Source: Adiantum capillus-veneris (Eukaryota > Streptophyta > Polypodiopsida > Polypodiales > Pteridaceae). From it: DNA of 64,000 nt. A model generated the notes under the pieces. It was not told the origin of the DNA. It saw only the letters and a program-made list of their open reading frames with translations, and made no database searches. Location: contig CM043953.1 of NCBI GenBank assembly GCA_014529385.2, positions 79,472,338-79,536,337 of the forward strand, given 5' to 3'. Position numbers and translations under genes: made by a program. This document shows, piece by piece, positions 11,345 to 22,839 of the stretch. Numbering within the stretch: position 1 is the first letter of the stretch; every line of letters starts with the position of its first letter.

Positions 11345-11693
11345 CCCTCCAAGTGACCTCCAAAATTTCCTAATGGCTTCACATCAGTTTTTAAAGGGAT
11401 GGTATGCTGGCATATTGCAGGATCCACTCCCTCTTTAAGTCCTTATAAGACCATGCAAACACGTCCTTATAATATTCTCCAACAAGGCTTACGAGATCCT
11501 CTTCCTCTTCTTGATTCAGATCGGTTGCTATATATACTGGTTGTAGTTCCTCCCCAGGTCCTAATAGGATTATATTCCTTGCATCCTCTGGTCCATCATA
11601 TGACTCCTTCTCCCGTCGTTCTTGTGTAGGTTGTGTCAATACTATCTTTTGGTGTTGATTAGAGAATTCCCTAGAGTGGGAGGGTACACTCAT
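11345..11693 (-). pseudogene. Start of pol of the minus-strand Ty3 element (truncated before RT)
   Basis: The minus frame contains VYIATDLNQEEEEDLVSLVG followed by YKDVFAWSYKDLK. This matches the conserved linker just before RT in Ty3-type pols (the FKDVFAW-Y motif). A few more pol-like residues (IPLKTDVKPL) follow before similarity ends. The rest of pol is absent, so the gene cannot be functional. Confidence 0.75.
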
Positions 11694-13080
11694 ATGGTTG
11701 TCACTTTTGTCCTTTTCATCTCCTCTGCTTTCCGATTCAATTGTCCATACTTCCCTCAGAGTTCTCTTAAGCTCTTGGTACTCCTTTTTACGCTCAACTT
11801 TGGTCCATTTTGGTTCCGATTTTTCTTGGTCCTGTTTTTGTTTTTTTTTTAGTTTCCATTTTCAACTTCTAAGTTTGTTTTCTCACGTCTCCGGCTCTAT
11901 CTCGTGAGCTAGAGTCTCGACTCTGAGAGAATTGGCCTAATTTTTTTTTTTTTATGCAGTCTTTTACTTTACCAGAGATAAAAATCCCATTTTGTTCATC
12001 ATTTTAGGCATTGGGTTATCTCTTGCTTTGTATGCTGCCTTTTTTTTCTTGTAGTGTGCTTGACATCTAGGTTCTTGATATGGGAAAGCATAAAACCTCA
12101 CATCCGGTATCATTTCCTCTTAGTCACTGGGGTTGTCAAAGCATTTATTATCTGCATTGTCGTCTCTAGTGAAAATCCTTGGGAGTCCATCACCTTCTTT
12201 GCGGAAAGTCTCTGTGATGGTACAACTTTCACATCCGACTTTTCTTCATCATCTCCCATATAAGAGGGTAAATTTCTCAGAGGTATAGGTTGACTATCCA
12301 AAGATCTCACACATCTTTGTCTTTCCAATACGAGTGCATCTCTAGGTTTGCTTGAGGTACCGCCTCAAATTCTTCAATAGGGAGAAGAAAGACATCTCTT
12401 CCCATACTGGTTTGGTTAACCCTTTGGCTCAATTCATTGGCCTCATTGGCTTCTCTTATCTTCTTCCAAAGGTCATTCAAGACATTGTCCCCTTTATACA
12501 CTTCCGATATGATAGGTTGAAAAACTTTAGACTCCTGACCTGTAGTGTTCATCGCTCAGTCCTAGGTCTTTCAATTGATTTCTCTGATTCCAATTCAGTT
12601 TTTGAACTAACAATTGTCCTTTCAGATTCATGTGTTGGAGGGGTTCTTGGTATTGATACTTGAATTTCTACCCACTCCTCTGGTTTTCTTGCCGTTGGCT
12701 CTAGCAAGGTTTGGGCTATTTGGATCATCTTTTGACACATTTTCAATCTTTGTTTTTCTAGCTCTGCATAGGGATATATCATCCATCTTTGTTCTTGTGT
12801 TTGGTTTATTTTAAGCATTGATTCATAGGCCTTTAAGAGTGCATCTAGATGTTTTTTTACTTTCTCAACTAATTCAGATCCTCCCGATCCTGCACTTTTT
12901 GATTCCTTTTTTTCTCAGGCTCTATGTCGTCTTGAGATTTTGGTTTTTGAACAGTTTGACTCTCAAGTATTTCCAATCTATCTTTGGTTTGTTTTAATTC
13001 TTTCACTAGGGCGGTCTATTCTCTTTCCTTCCTAGCTTCCACCCGTTCTTTCCTAGCCTTCCATGTGTTTCATTGGCTTT
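11694..13080 (-). pseudogene. Gag C-terminal region of the minus-strand Ty3 element
   Basis: Discontinuous minus frames encode charged, coiled-coil-like sequence (for example ELEKQRLKMCQKMIQIAQTL near 12700 and KKIREANEANELSQRV near 12450). Stops and frame changes are frequent. It continues across the CACTA insertion into 18343-20747, and the coiled-coil frame resumes on both sides of the insertion. Assignment to gag rests on position between the zinc knuckle and pol. Confidence 0.55.
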
Positions 13081-13092
13081 TCTGTTCAATGC

Positions 13093-13395
13093 CACTACAA
13101 GAGGTACTTCACATTAGCAACGCTCGCAGTGCGATGCTCAAAAGTGAAAATCAACAGTGTCACTATGAGCATCGCTATAGGCATCGTTATTCTATTTGTT
13201 GCATAGCGGTCCATAGTGACACTATGAGCATCGCTATAGGCGTCGCTATTCTATTTGTTGCATAGCGGCCTATAGCGGCTCATAGTGACGCTCATAGTGA
13301 CGCTATGAGCATCGCTATAGGCGTCGCTATTCTATTTGTTGCATAGCGGCCTATAGCGGCCCATAGTGACGCTCATAGCGATGCCGATAGGGGTA
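13093..13395. repeat. Left subterminal repeats of the CACTA element
   Basis: Three or more copies of a roughly 65-80-bp unit (CTATGAGCATCGCTATAGGC ... TTGTTGCATAGCG) begin near 13158, 13222 and 13304. Smaller direct and inverted CATAGCG/CGCTATG motifs lie between them. Such arrays are the usual binding region for the CACTA TNPA-type protein. Confidence 0.8.
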
Positions 13396-13469
13396 AAAAA
13401 TAAAGTGAGAGCGCCAGAAACTTAGATCTCAAATCTGAGTTTCGATGCTCAGGCAAAAGAGGTAACCCG

Positions 13470-13498
13470 CACTCTCCCTCTCTCTCTCTCTCTCTTTC

Positions 13499-13545
<47 letters not shown>

Positions 13546-13616
13546 ACACACACACGAGGAGAGGAAGCAGATCCACGTATGCTCCTTCCCTCTCCTATAT
13601 CTCAAGTTCCCTTCCC

Positions 13617-13683
<67 letters not shown>

Positions 13684-13692
13684 TGTGTCTTT

Positions 13693-13736
<44 letters not shown>

Positions 13737-13809
13737 ACATGCATAAACAAAAAACACATACACACACACACATGCATAAACAAAGAATGCATACACACAC
13801 ATTTAGAGA

Positions 13810-13856
<47 letters not shown>

Positions 13857-13871
13857 ATTAAAGAGAGAGAA

Positions 13872-13947
<76 letters not shown>

Positions 13948-14095
13948 CAAAGAGAGAGAGAGAGAGAGAGAGGAGAAAACAAAGAGAAAGAGAAAGAGGG
14001 AGAAAAAGAGAGAGGATAAAAAACCAAAGAGAGAGAGAGGGAGAGAAGACGATAGAGAGAGGTAAGGGGAGAAAACAAAGAGAGAGAGATTATGT
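13470..14095. repeat. Compound microsatellite cluster
   Basis: In order: (CT)n to 13498, a 32-base C run 13500-13531, (CA)n, (CT)n 13622-13652 joined to (CA)n 13653-13682, (GA)n 13696-13734, (GA)n 13812-13852, (TA)n about 13874-13946, and further GA-rich sequence. Any open frames here are repeat artefacts. Confidence 0.95.
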
Positions 14096-14690
14096 TAAGA
14101 CTTAATTAGGTTAGATTACATTTAGATTTATGTTTTTGCTGAGTTTAAGATTAGGTTAGATTTAGATTTACGTTAGATTAAGATTAGGTTAGATTTCAAA
14201 TTAGGGCAAGATTTAAGATTAGCTAGCTATGTTAGATTTAAGTTAGATTACATTTAGGTTTAGGATTTAAGATTGGATTATATTTAGGTTCATGTTGAGT
14301 TTAAGATTAAATTAGATTTAGATTTAAGATTAAGACAAGATTTAAGATTAAATAGATTAAATTTAAATTTAAATTAGATTACATTTAGGTTTAGGTTAGA
14401 TTTAAGATTAGATTAGATTTAGGTTTATTTTGAGTTTAAGATTATATTAGATGTAGATTTATGTTTGATTTAAGATTAGGTTAGATTTTAGTGCATGTCA
14501 ATGAAGGCGCGGTTTGCCCAAAGAGCAAACACTAGTTACACAATAATATGTATATTCCCATCAGAATCTGACACCTATTAACTCACACACTAACCATATT
14601 CAATTAGCCGCAAATCACCACATGTTCAATTAGGTTAGATTTAAGATTAGATTTTGGATTTAGTTTTTATATTAAAGTATACCTTCAGGA
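14096..14690. repeat. Degenerate TTAGGTTAGATTTA-type minisatellite
   Basis: AT-rich array made of variations on GATTAGGTTAGATTTA/AAGATTAGATT with no fixed period. It resembles plant telomere sequence only superficially (TTAGG without a TTTAGGG register). No gene is visible. Confidence 0.75.
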
Positions 14691-15307
14691 TTACGGTAAA
14701 AAAATTAGAGTTAGGCAAACGATGATCCCTCTCTTCCTCTCTATGGATGCGACCTTAAGTTGAAAAGCTTTCAACGGCATGATACTCAAATTGGAGGCCA
14801 ACATGTAATGTGCTAAGTAATCCCTCAAACAAAGATCTGCTGTGAAGAGATGTTAAGATGTTGTGAATTGCTACAGCTAGAGAAGAGGCAAAGGGGTTTT
14901 GTCCACTACATGCACTATCATGTAGACATGGGTCTGTAGATTTCTCGTACCCACAAATATAGGCATTGACAAATAAAGACGAGATTATAACCCGGTGGTT
15001 CTGATCTCCGTGTACCTGTAGACCGAGGTGTGCGGGGATTGGACATGACTAGAGAATGTGAGGTAGTTTACAGTGTGAACAAAAAGAGAGAGAGAGAGAG
15101 AGAGAGAGAAGATGAAGGATATTACTTGATGGTAGAAGATTAAATTTATGTCCAGGTTATAAGGTTTTTACCTTCATTATGAGTAGTGACGAGGATGTGG
15201 ACCGTCCAACTGAAACACCTATCTCTCAACAAGGATCTTATGTCCTTGTAATATTATGTCCTTGTAATCAATGCAAGCATGTTGTGCGATGAACAAGACA
15301 CGTTTCT

Positions 15308-16085
15308 TTGCAGCACGTTCGTGAATTTGGCGAGTTTGATCCATCTATTATAGATCGATTTGTTGCCAATTATAACTCGTCGGACTCTGACGTTGGCCAA
15401 CAGGCAGCAATCTTGCAACTCAATAGACGTGTTCGCAGGCGCTTTGGTCAAGAAGAATACGTGAGGCCACAAGATATAGCCTTTAACATCTCGGAGGATG
15501 ATCATGCAGATCACATTCCCAATGAGGCAACCCAAGATTGATGAAATGATCGAGACGATCATGGATTCAAAAAGGCTTATCTATGATGATATGAAAAGTG
15601 AAGCCAATACGCCATTGTATGATGGAGCACGTGTGTCTAGATTGAAGGTTCTCCTGGTTCTTCTTAACATGCAGGAAAAGTTTGGATGGAGTGACACTAG
15701 TGTCACAGCGCCTTTCAGGTGATCTATTACAATGTGTTTACTTCAATAAAAAACTCTAGATGTATAATGATCTCATAGATTACTTACACAAGTGTACCGC
15801 ATTTTTTTTGTCATGTAGATTTCTCAAAGAGCACATACTGCCAGCTGATAATGTGATTCCAGATTCTAAAGAGGAAGCAAGAAAGATCTTGCAAAACTTG
15901 GGAATGGATTACAATTTGATTCACGCTTTTTCTTTTCAGAGGGGAAGACATAGACATGGAGAAGTGTCCAAAATGTGATTCTGAGAGATATCGAGTAGAT
16001 CTCCACGGAATAAAAATTTCACAAAAGGTTTTGTGACATTTTCCTCTGCTTCCTTACATCAAGCATTTCTTCGAATGTAAGTCCA
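15308..16085 (+). pseudogene. CACTA TNP2-like transposase fragment
   Basis: The segment encodes the N-terminal part of a TNP2-family transposase: ...NTPLYDGARVSRLKVLLVLL, then after an intron NVIPDSKEEARKILQNLGMD, then MEKCPKCDSERYRVD and HFPLLPYIKHFFE. These match the TPLYPG, EAKK..R.LGL.Y, KCP.CG.SRYK and FPL.PRL.R.F blocks of TNP2. A GT-AG intron at 15719-15818 joins APFR to FLKEH in frame. A frameshift lies near 15535, another near 15940, and a TGA precedes HFPLLPY. The DDE core further downstream is absent. Confidence 0.82.
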
Positions 16086-16221
16086 TGTCCGCCCTAGCCT
16101 CTGTCTCCATTGCACTCGAAGTGTAGTGCTTTTACAAGATATATAGAATGCACACGGAAGACAAATTCACAAGAACTTCATAGGAATCTCTTCACAGGAA
16201 TCCCTCCCCCTTTATGAGTCC

Positions 16222-16223
<2 letters not shown>

Positions 16224-16306
<83 letters not shown>
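16224..16306. repeat. (CT)n microsatellite
   Basis: About 80 bp of uninterrupted CT dinucleotides inside the CACTA element, between the two coding remnants. Confidence 0.97.
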
Positions 16307-16310
<4 letters not shown>

Positions 16311-16369
16311 GTTCATGTTTTCTTCTCCATTCAATATTAAGATTAAATGTTCGTTTGTTTAATGCAGGT

Positions 16370-17534
16370 ATGGATGATGACGAGTTTCTTTCTTCTTTAT
16401 CACCCCAGCAGAGCCAGTGGTATGAGGATCGTCATCGCTCTGGAGCACCATCACGTCGCTCTACTCCTTCAACGTCTCCCTTTGTTTTGGAGCATTCAGG
16501 GCGCTCTAAAGCTTTGGTGTCGACAAGATGATCTTCACACTTGTCTAGGCACTGACGCTCTAGTGGTGGCAGCGGCGGTTGTTGTGGGGATGCCACCGCT
16601 GATGCCTCAAAATCGCCTCGTGTTCAACAAGGATCTTTACCTTTCCCTTCTTTGCCCGCCCCCACACCAGCCACGGCATCGCCATCTACACTAGGTTTTG
16701 CGCGGCTATCGATCGTTCCTGGCTACACACCACTACCTACTCCTCTAGGAGTCACCCCAATCGACACTCCTCGCTTTGGGGCCCAGACTCCAGTGGAGAC
16801 ACCTAACGTCCGTACCCTCATCAACACGCCACTAGAGACCCCTGCCATGACACCTAGGTTCACGTGCCACAAGCAAGAGGGATTGCCGTACTCCGTCAAC
16901 ATCAGTGGTGGCATCAGCTTGGATGATGAAGGCAAGAAGGTGATCTCACGCATGTGCGGTCTTTGCTCTCATGTGTTTAGACACTACATACTAAACACCT
17001 AGAGTGAAGTGCCAAATGAACTAAAAGACAGAGTCATCAGTATGATGCATGACGAGTTTCCTGCATCAACACGGGATGAGCTCTTCAATAAAGACCTGAT
17101 GAAGGTTCAAATGCGCGAATACTACAAGCACAAGTGTTCTGAAGTGCAAAGAGAAATAAATCATGGGTGGAATAGACCGGATTGGCTGGCCAAAGAAGAT
17201 TGGAAGAATCCGAAGCGAGCAACGTGCGAGAATTTTGACAAGTGGAAGCAACAAAAGGAGGCAGCCAAAGCGCATGTAGAGGTAGGGAGCTTGCACCACT
17301 TGCGGAGCGGCGGGTGGGCATCATTCGAGGCCGATTTTGTAAGTGTTTTTGCATTGCTCTTTAGGTTTGGTAGTTACATCTATTTGTACTTTTAAATTCT
17401 AACATAATGGATTCCTTGTATGTTTTGAACAGTGGTCGATGACAGGATGTGACCCCACACCGTATGAGTGCGAGTACGCAAGTAGAAAGGACTTAAACGC
17501 CCTGATGGACATTCTAAGTTCTCATGGCGACATG
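16370..17534 (+). pseudogene. Ptta/En-Spm-type (TNP1-like) protein remnant of the CACTA element
   Basis: One frame runs from ATG 16370 (MDDDEFLSSLSPQQSQWYED) to a splice donor at 17339, broken only by stops near 16529, 16547 and 17000. The part after 17000 (VPNELKDRVISMMHDEF ... YYKHKCSEVQREINHG ... RPDWLAKEDW ... FDKWKQQKEA) matches the plant Ptta/En/Spm transposase family in block order. An intron with GTAAGT donor and AG acceptor (17339-17432) leads to an exon WSMTGCDPTPYECEYAS. A Pro/Thr-rich TPL.TP repeat region precedes the conserved domain. Likely a DNA-binding accessory protein; this copy is broken. Confidence 0.75.
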
Positions 17535-17649
17535 GTTAGTATTAGGGTTTACTCTTTTCTATTTGTTGTATTGTTTTGTAAATTATATGTTTATACTTAC
17601 AGAAATCTGACAGATATGCCGCTTGGACACGATGAGACGTCTGATTAGA

Positions 17650-18065
17650 CGAGGTCAGTCTAGCCATAACTAGATAGCATTAGTTTCCTTTTGTCATAGC
17701 ATGTATAATGAGATGATGTGTATACGTCTTTTTATAACTGTTGGAAGACCATGTATATTTTCTCAATAATGACAATGGTGTTGTAACTATTACATTTACA
17801 AAGCTTAACAATCAAGTGATTTTTCCTATGATGTGTACAATTGTCATTGATTTACTTTCATCAATTTACTTTTGTCAGTTTTGTATTTTTATTCTACAAA
17901 CAATACTATGGATGATGGATATATTGTCTTGTGGGTGACTACTTTGGGTCTATACCTTGCACTTTCTTTCAAAGGTGAATCTGGGCTTATCTTGGATTCA
18001 TTTAGGTTTACTCTATTATTGAAACATTCAATATGGTTGATGGGTGAATGCCCTGCCACCCAAAA
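17650..18065. other. Non-coding 3' part of the CACTA element
   Basis: AT-rich sequence without a supportable frame, between the last exon and the right subterminal repeats. Confidence 0.6.
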
Positions 18066-18329
18066 ATGTTTACTCTCGGGTGTCGCTATAAGCGTCACTA
18101 TATAAGGCTCTACAACGTCGCTATGAGCGTCGCTATAGGTAGCCTGTAACCGTCACTATAAGCATCGCCATATGTGTCACTATATAGCGATGCATATAGC
18201 GACGGTTATAGCGAAGCTCATAGCAACGTTCCCATAGCAACGCTATTAGCAAAAATCTTAGCGACGTCGAGGAGTATAAAAACCCAATGTATTTCCGTCG
18301 CTAAAAACGTCACACAACCTCATGTAGTG
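18066..18329. repeat. Right subterminal repeats of the CACTA element
   Basis: Short GCGTCGCTATA, CATAGCGACG and GTCACTATA motifs in both orientations fill the last 260 bp, mirroring the left end. They finish at the terminal CCTCATGTAGTG. Confidence 0.8.
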
Positions 18330-18342
18330 TGTTAGGTATGAG

Positions 18343-20747
18343 GATAGTCTTTCATGAGGTGGTTGCCCCCACACTTATAGCATGGTCCCAACAATTGTTG
18401 TGGTCTCCTTGAACTCCCCTCTGTTGGTAAGAAGGCCTCGGTCCACCTAAGCCTCCATTGGCTATGAACAACAATGTTCTCTCGTCCAAACTATATCTAC
18501 TTTCTTCTACAACATGTGTCGTTATTGGTGGTCCAGCATGGCCAATCATGATCCATGGTTCTAGCGCTCTCTGTTCTTCTAGTGGGTAATATGCAGGGCA
18601 ATCCATAGGTCCACTTGGCTCTTCATAATATACATGTACAGACACTAAGGTTTACTCCTCCGGTTCTTCTACAGTGGGTGTATACCTCACACCTATCTAT
18701 CTTGCTCCTTGGAGTGGTGATTGTTGCCCCAAAACTGGTTGTGGTCTTTCAACCCCAACTGGTTCTGAAAAATTCCTTGTTGTATATCTAGGCATTGGTG
18801 GTATTTGGGGAGGTGCTACTTGTGCCTGGGGAACATACTATCTTTCTTGCACATAACCCTTATTGTAGTAACACTCATCAACTGCGTGATTTGTCCATTT
18901 TTGTTCGACGGTGCACCAGTTTGGTTGCTTAGCCTGTGGCTTAGAAAACGGGCTAATCCTCTTCAACACTTCCTCTTTGAGTTGCTCTTGATTTACCGTT
19001 GGCTGGCTTCTTTGTGCTAATTTTGTGTACTTAGTTCCACTTTGTTGAGATGATGAATCATCATATCTATCTTTTTGATCCACATCCTTGTAGATCGCAC
19101 AATTGTCTACCAGGAATAAAGCCTCTTTGGTTAACTCATTCAGAGTGGGGCTTTTCTTCATAAGCAGACTCTTTTGAAGGTCTACATTTCTCAGTCCTTG
19201 GATAAATACCAACATGAGTCTGGGTTGAGTAGGTAATTCTTCCATCGGGCAAAATTTTAGGTATCATTTCAATCATAAGGCTGCTTTCCTGATAGATTCT
19301 CCCACTTTCTGCTTGAACTTATGGATTTGTGAGATAGTATTGTGCGCTATCCTTCTTTGAGATAATTCCTCCACAAATTTGTCAATCTGGAAAACTGTTA
19401 TCAAAGTCCCTACCCTCTTCTCCTTGGATCACTCTCAAGAATGTTGCTATGTGGTCTCTAGGGTCTCTTTCCCCTGAATATTTCTTATTAACCCATTTCT
19501 GGACTTCAAAAGGTCTAACACATCTGTGGTCTACCAACCTAATTGTGGAATCTCCTTGTCCTCTCCTCTTATAGGTTCTTGTTCATGTCTCGATCTGCCG
19601 TCAAATGTTTCTTCCATCCCGTATCCTCTAGTAGGTTCTATCAACAGGTGGTTCCGTTGCAAATCTTCTTTCTGTCTTGATTCTCTCCATATAGGGGAGT
19701 CCTGTTGTGGTCGGCATCGTCTTCGGTCCCTTGCTCTCTTTGAGATAAGAGTAAGATTAAGTGGGCATTGGTGATACTATGGGGGTCACATATTATCTGG
19801 TCGTAATAGGGACTTCTCCTCTATAAAATTATTGTTCCCTCGTTACCATGGGGTGCAACTAAGATTACAAAAGTTTAGGATTTGGGTTGAGATATGAAGG
19901 AAAAATTGGTGTTTCAACCAGTCTAGCTTGTTTAGTTGGAAATTTGGTTGTATCCTCCACTTCCTCAAAGGTATTTGTAAACTTACTAGGGGTAGAGTTT
20001 AGGCTTTGACTTGCAACTGAATCTATTGGAATTACTCCACTGACTATCAATCTCGCTACTTCCACTTTTTCTATTGGCACATACTCGCGTCCATATTTGT
20101 CTACATATATTATGAGACTCCCTTCACACCTGATTTGTACAAAAACAAGTATAAAGTCTTTTTCATGCTTAACTCGTGTAAGGTGCTAGACACCAAAAAT
20201 ATGTTTTGGCCCTTCGATTCATGTACGCGTAGATTCCTACCACTCCTTGGTTGGTCACTACTTTAGTCACCTTCTTGTCAAACACCAAGGTGGCGTTATC
20301 CGAGGTGGTATTTCTGTGATTTTAGAAACTATCTTCCCTTTTGCAACATTGTCCCCATATTTTTTATAGTTATTTGGGTCCTTAACAATGAGGTAATGTA
20401 TTCCCTCATCATCACAAAATCTATCCCCATCATCATACACTAGAAGGGCTTCCACTCCTTTGGCTGGTTTTTCCTCAATACATATGATTTTGCATCCACT
20501 TCATCAGCATATACGAGAACCCCATGGGCATTTGGTCCTTCTAAGTAAAGGGTTGTATACCTCATTGTTCAAGTGGGGTTCTTAGAGGTGCTACATCCTC
20601 CCACTTGGTTCTGTTGGTTAACAGTGGTGTTTTGGTCAACCATGAGGTAAATAGATTTCTTGAAGAGGTGTCAACCCCACTATTGTCCTCTATAATTGGT
20701 GCTAGTGGATCTATTTTTGCTTGGGTCACACGCTCCTCAGTGGACAC
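18343..20747 (-). pseudogene. Gag region of the minus-strand Ty3 element, N-terminal side
   Basis: Starting at ATG 20747 (MSTEERVTQAKIDPLAPIIE), broken minus frames give gag-like sequence to the CACTA insertion. A zinc-knuckle-like CYKCGGNHLMKDYP lies near 18345-18395, with the last Cys changed to Tyr. A second Cys/His-rich piece (WTNHAVDECYYN) lies near 18860. Frames around 18838-19245 (LTKEALFLVDNCAIYKDVDQ) look like capsid or linker. Multiple stops make it non-functional. This start was chosen as the first ATG of a 60-codon gag-like frame downstream of the leader. Confidence 0.55.
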
Positions 20748-22820
20748 TAAGCTGGCCTGGTCTCCTTGTGATCTTCGATCTCGCTAGAGATTTCTACTTG
20801 ATCTTAAATACATCAATTTTGTTAACACACAACTATTAAACCAAATCTTTTACCTCAAAAGTTTGCTTAGTCGTTCCTTATTAAGGCTATTCAATGTTTT
20901 TACTTCAGCTTCGTCTCGACTTGTTGGACCTTGTTGATGGCTATCTGTATAAAACTTTAGACTATGCAAATCTTTGTCAAACAATGATTCTCACTTCAGT
21001 ACTATTCAATGTTGATTAGTATGACCTTGCGGATAATTTCCATCCAAAATTTGTTTTGTGGAGGGTTGGCTCCCTATATATGTTCTTCACACTTATTTGA
21101 CTTGTAAACAGGGGTGTTAGAGTTAGTTGGAAAACTTTGACTGACTTAATCCAACCAAATAAGTCCTAAATCTGGCCCTTGGACATTATACGTGTATGAT
21201 GTCTACTGTGCTAGACTCATCTCAAATTCTAATCTTAGGTTCTCTCTGATATATTAAACCTCAATTCAACCTCCTTCTGTGGTCTTAACACTTGGAATCT
21301 GGTTAAATCCTCTTGAAACTATTAGAAGATTTCTCAACTCCTCAAGAGGTTTTCTAAACCCCCATATGACTCAACTTAGGTGAAACTGGGTTCTTAAGCT
21401 TTCCTTGAGGTGCTTGACCCCTAGGTTAACCCTAAAGTCAGTTTTGGTCTTTATATATGCCCTTGAGACATCATACATGTATGATGTGTATCTGGCCAAA
21501 ATGAGAAGATTTCTTCTTCAGATATTCTCTACCATGCAAGCAACTCTCAAAAGCTTTTCAAACTCAGTTTCAATACTTTTTGTGCTAGATGTGAGCAATG
21601 CACTCATACACTTGCCTCAAACCATATTTTGGCACTTTTTAGCTCCAATAGTGCTTCCCACTTGATGAAATTGGTTCTATGTGCTCATTATTTGTTATAG
21701 ATCACAAGGGTATACTCATATGCACAATTTGAATCAATCCTGACCAAAGAGACATTATACGTGTATGATGTCTTTTTGCCCTGAATGGCGTTCTGTTTCT
21801 ACCCCAGCTGCCCTTTGATGTGTGCAACCTGCATATGTGCTCACAACCAATTTTGGATTTCAAATTTGTACCATTTCACTACTTTTTACCCATGAAAATC
21901 TTGCAAAGAGTAATATGCACTCAATTCTTAACTTAGTTGCCCAAATGAGATGAAACTTGGTGAATGTGCCATACACAATATGCAAAATGTGAGTATGATG
22001 TCTCACCCCTTGAGACATCATATGCATATGATGTCTATTGATGTATTCTTGTACATATTTTACTCACAAGCTTCCACAAGTTCTTAGCAATGATTTTCAA
22101 CACTTTTAGCAGTTTCTATGCAAACAAATGTGCTCAAAATCACTAGTTCCCTAGTTTTTTAATTTTGATTTTTTGGCTCTTATCTTTTGGGTATCAAGGG
22201 TTGGTCAAAGCCTTGGTCTCAATTTGCATTTAGGGTAAAATACCCCTCTACAACACTCTGGTGTGTTTTGTTTACAAAATTCTGTCTCCTATCATGCCCT
22301 AAGACATTATATGCATATAATGCCTACATTTGAAAATTTGCAATTTTCTCACACAGATCTCTTGCAGATGTATTCTTTTATGCCCAACAATACCCAACCA
22401 TGTTCAATCAACCATTGATGCTTGTTTATTGCAATTCTCTTCCTAAATTCACTTCTTAAGATTGCAAATGCAAACAAGCAAACAAGAACATATATTCTAT
22501 GATAGTCAGCTCTACATCTCAATCACAAGTTCTACTTACCATACTCCTACACATCCTATGGGGTTTTTGTATTCATGAGTAGAAAAATGCTTTACTGCCA
22601 CACACGAACTAGTTTACGCTCTTAACACCTGACAAATCACTCACTCCCTAACTACACTAACTACAACAAAACTGTCAAATGTCGATGACATTGGCAAGTT
22701 GTATTCCCACTCACACCTCTCCACAATCTCGAAAGACCGTCAGATTCTACCTAAAGTAAAGTAATAATTTTTTGGCAAAGAAAAGAGACTTTTACCGCGT
22801 AGGATTACCTAGGGCTTTTG
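20748..22820 (-). other. Long 5' leader of the minus-strand Ty3 element
   Basis: About 2.07 kb between the primer site and the first gag-like ATG, with no supportable coding frame. It contains five 22-bp palindromes (21182, 21467, 21751, 22014, 22303), annotated separately. Confidence 0.6.
21182..22324. repeat. Array of five covarying 22-bp palindromes
   Basis: Near-perfect palindromes of the form GACATYATA(Y)...TATRATGTC occur at 21182-21203, 21467-21488, 21751-21772, 22014-22035 and 22303-22324, spaced 285, 284, 263 and 289 bp. The 22014 copy is a perfect 22-bp palindrome; the 21467 copy is perfect over ACATCATACATGTATGATGT. Bases at symmetric positions change together between copies (C-G in some, T-A in others at positions 10/13; T-G, C-G and T-A at 6/17). 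The sequence between the palindromes is not obviously repeated. Confidence 0.9.
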
Positions 22821-22839
22821 TCCCCGACAGCAGCGCCAA
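22821..22839 (-). other. Primer binding site of the tRNA-Asp type
   Basis: On the minus strand TTGGCGCTGCTGTCGGGGA directly follows the LTR end. It resembles the TGGCGCCGTTGCCGGGGA primer site of Athila-like plant elements, complementary to the 3' end of tRNA-Asp with a few mismatches. Confidence 0.75.

Larger units (their letters stand above)
13093..18329 (+). mobile_element. CACTA (En/Spm) DNA transposon inserted in the minus-strand Ty3 element
   Basis: The left end reads CACTACAAGAGG and the right end, reverse-complemented, CACTACATGAGG, 11 of 12 bases identical and the hallmark CACTA terminus. Both ends are packed with short GCGTCGCTAT/CATAGCG-type subterminal repeats. Flanking 3-mers are TGC and TGT, an imperfect 3-bp duplication. 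The interior encodes TNP2-like and Ptta/En-Spm-like fragments, both with stops, so this copy is probably not autonomous. Total length is 5237 bp. Confidence 0.9.

Noticed and set aside
11310-11345. Possible L-type terminal repeat of the GGAAAAATATGAACC family near the outer edge of transposase-like copy 1
   Set aside because: Only about 10 bases (ATTTTTCTTA) resemble the terminus, and the inner arm sequence (CTTGTAAGGATCCCTAATTT) is absent.
13373-14078. Frames rich in CVCVC, RERERE, YIYIYI and SLSLSL
   Set aside because: Pure translations of CA, GA, TA and CT microsatellites.
14096-14690. Interstitial telomere repeat
   Set aside because: The words are TTAGGTTAGATT-like with no run of the plant TTTAGGG or the TTAGGG register.
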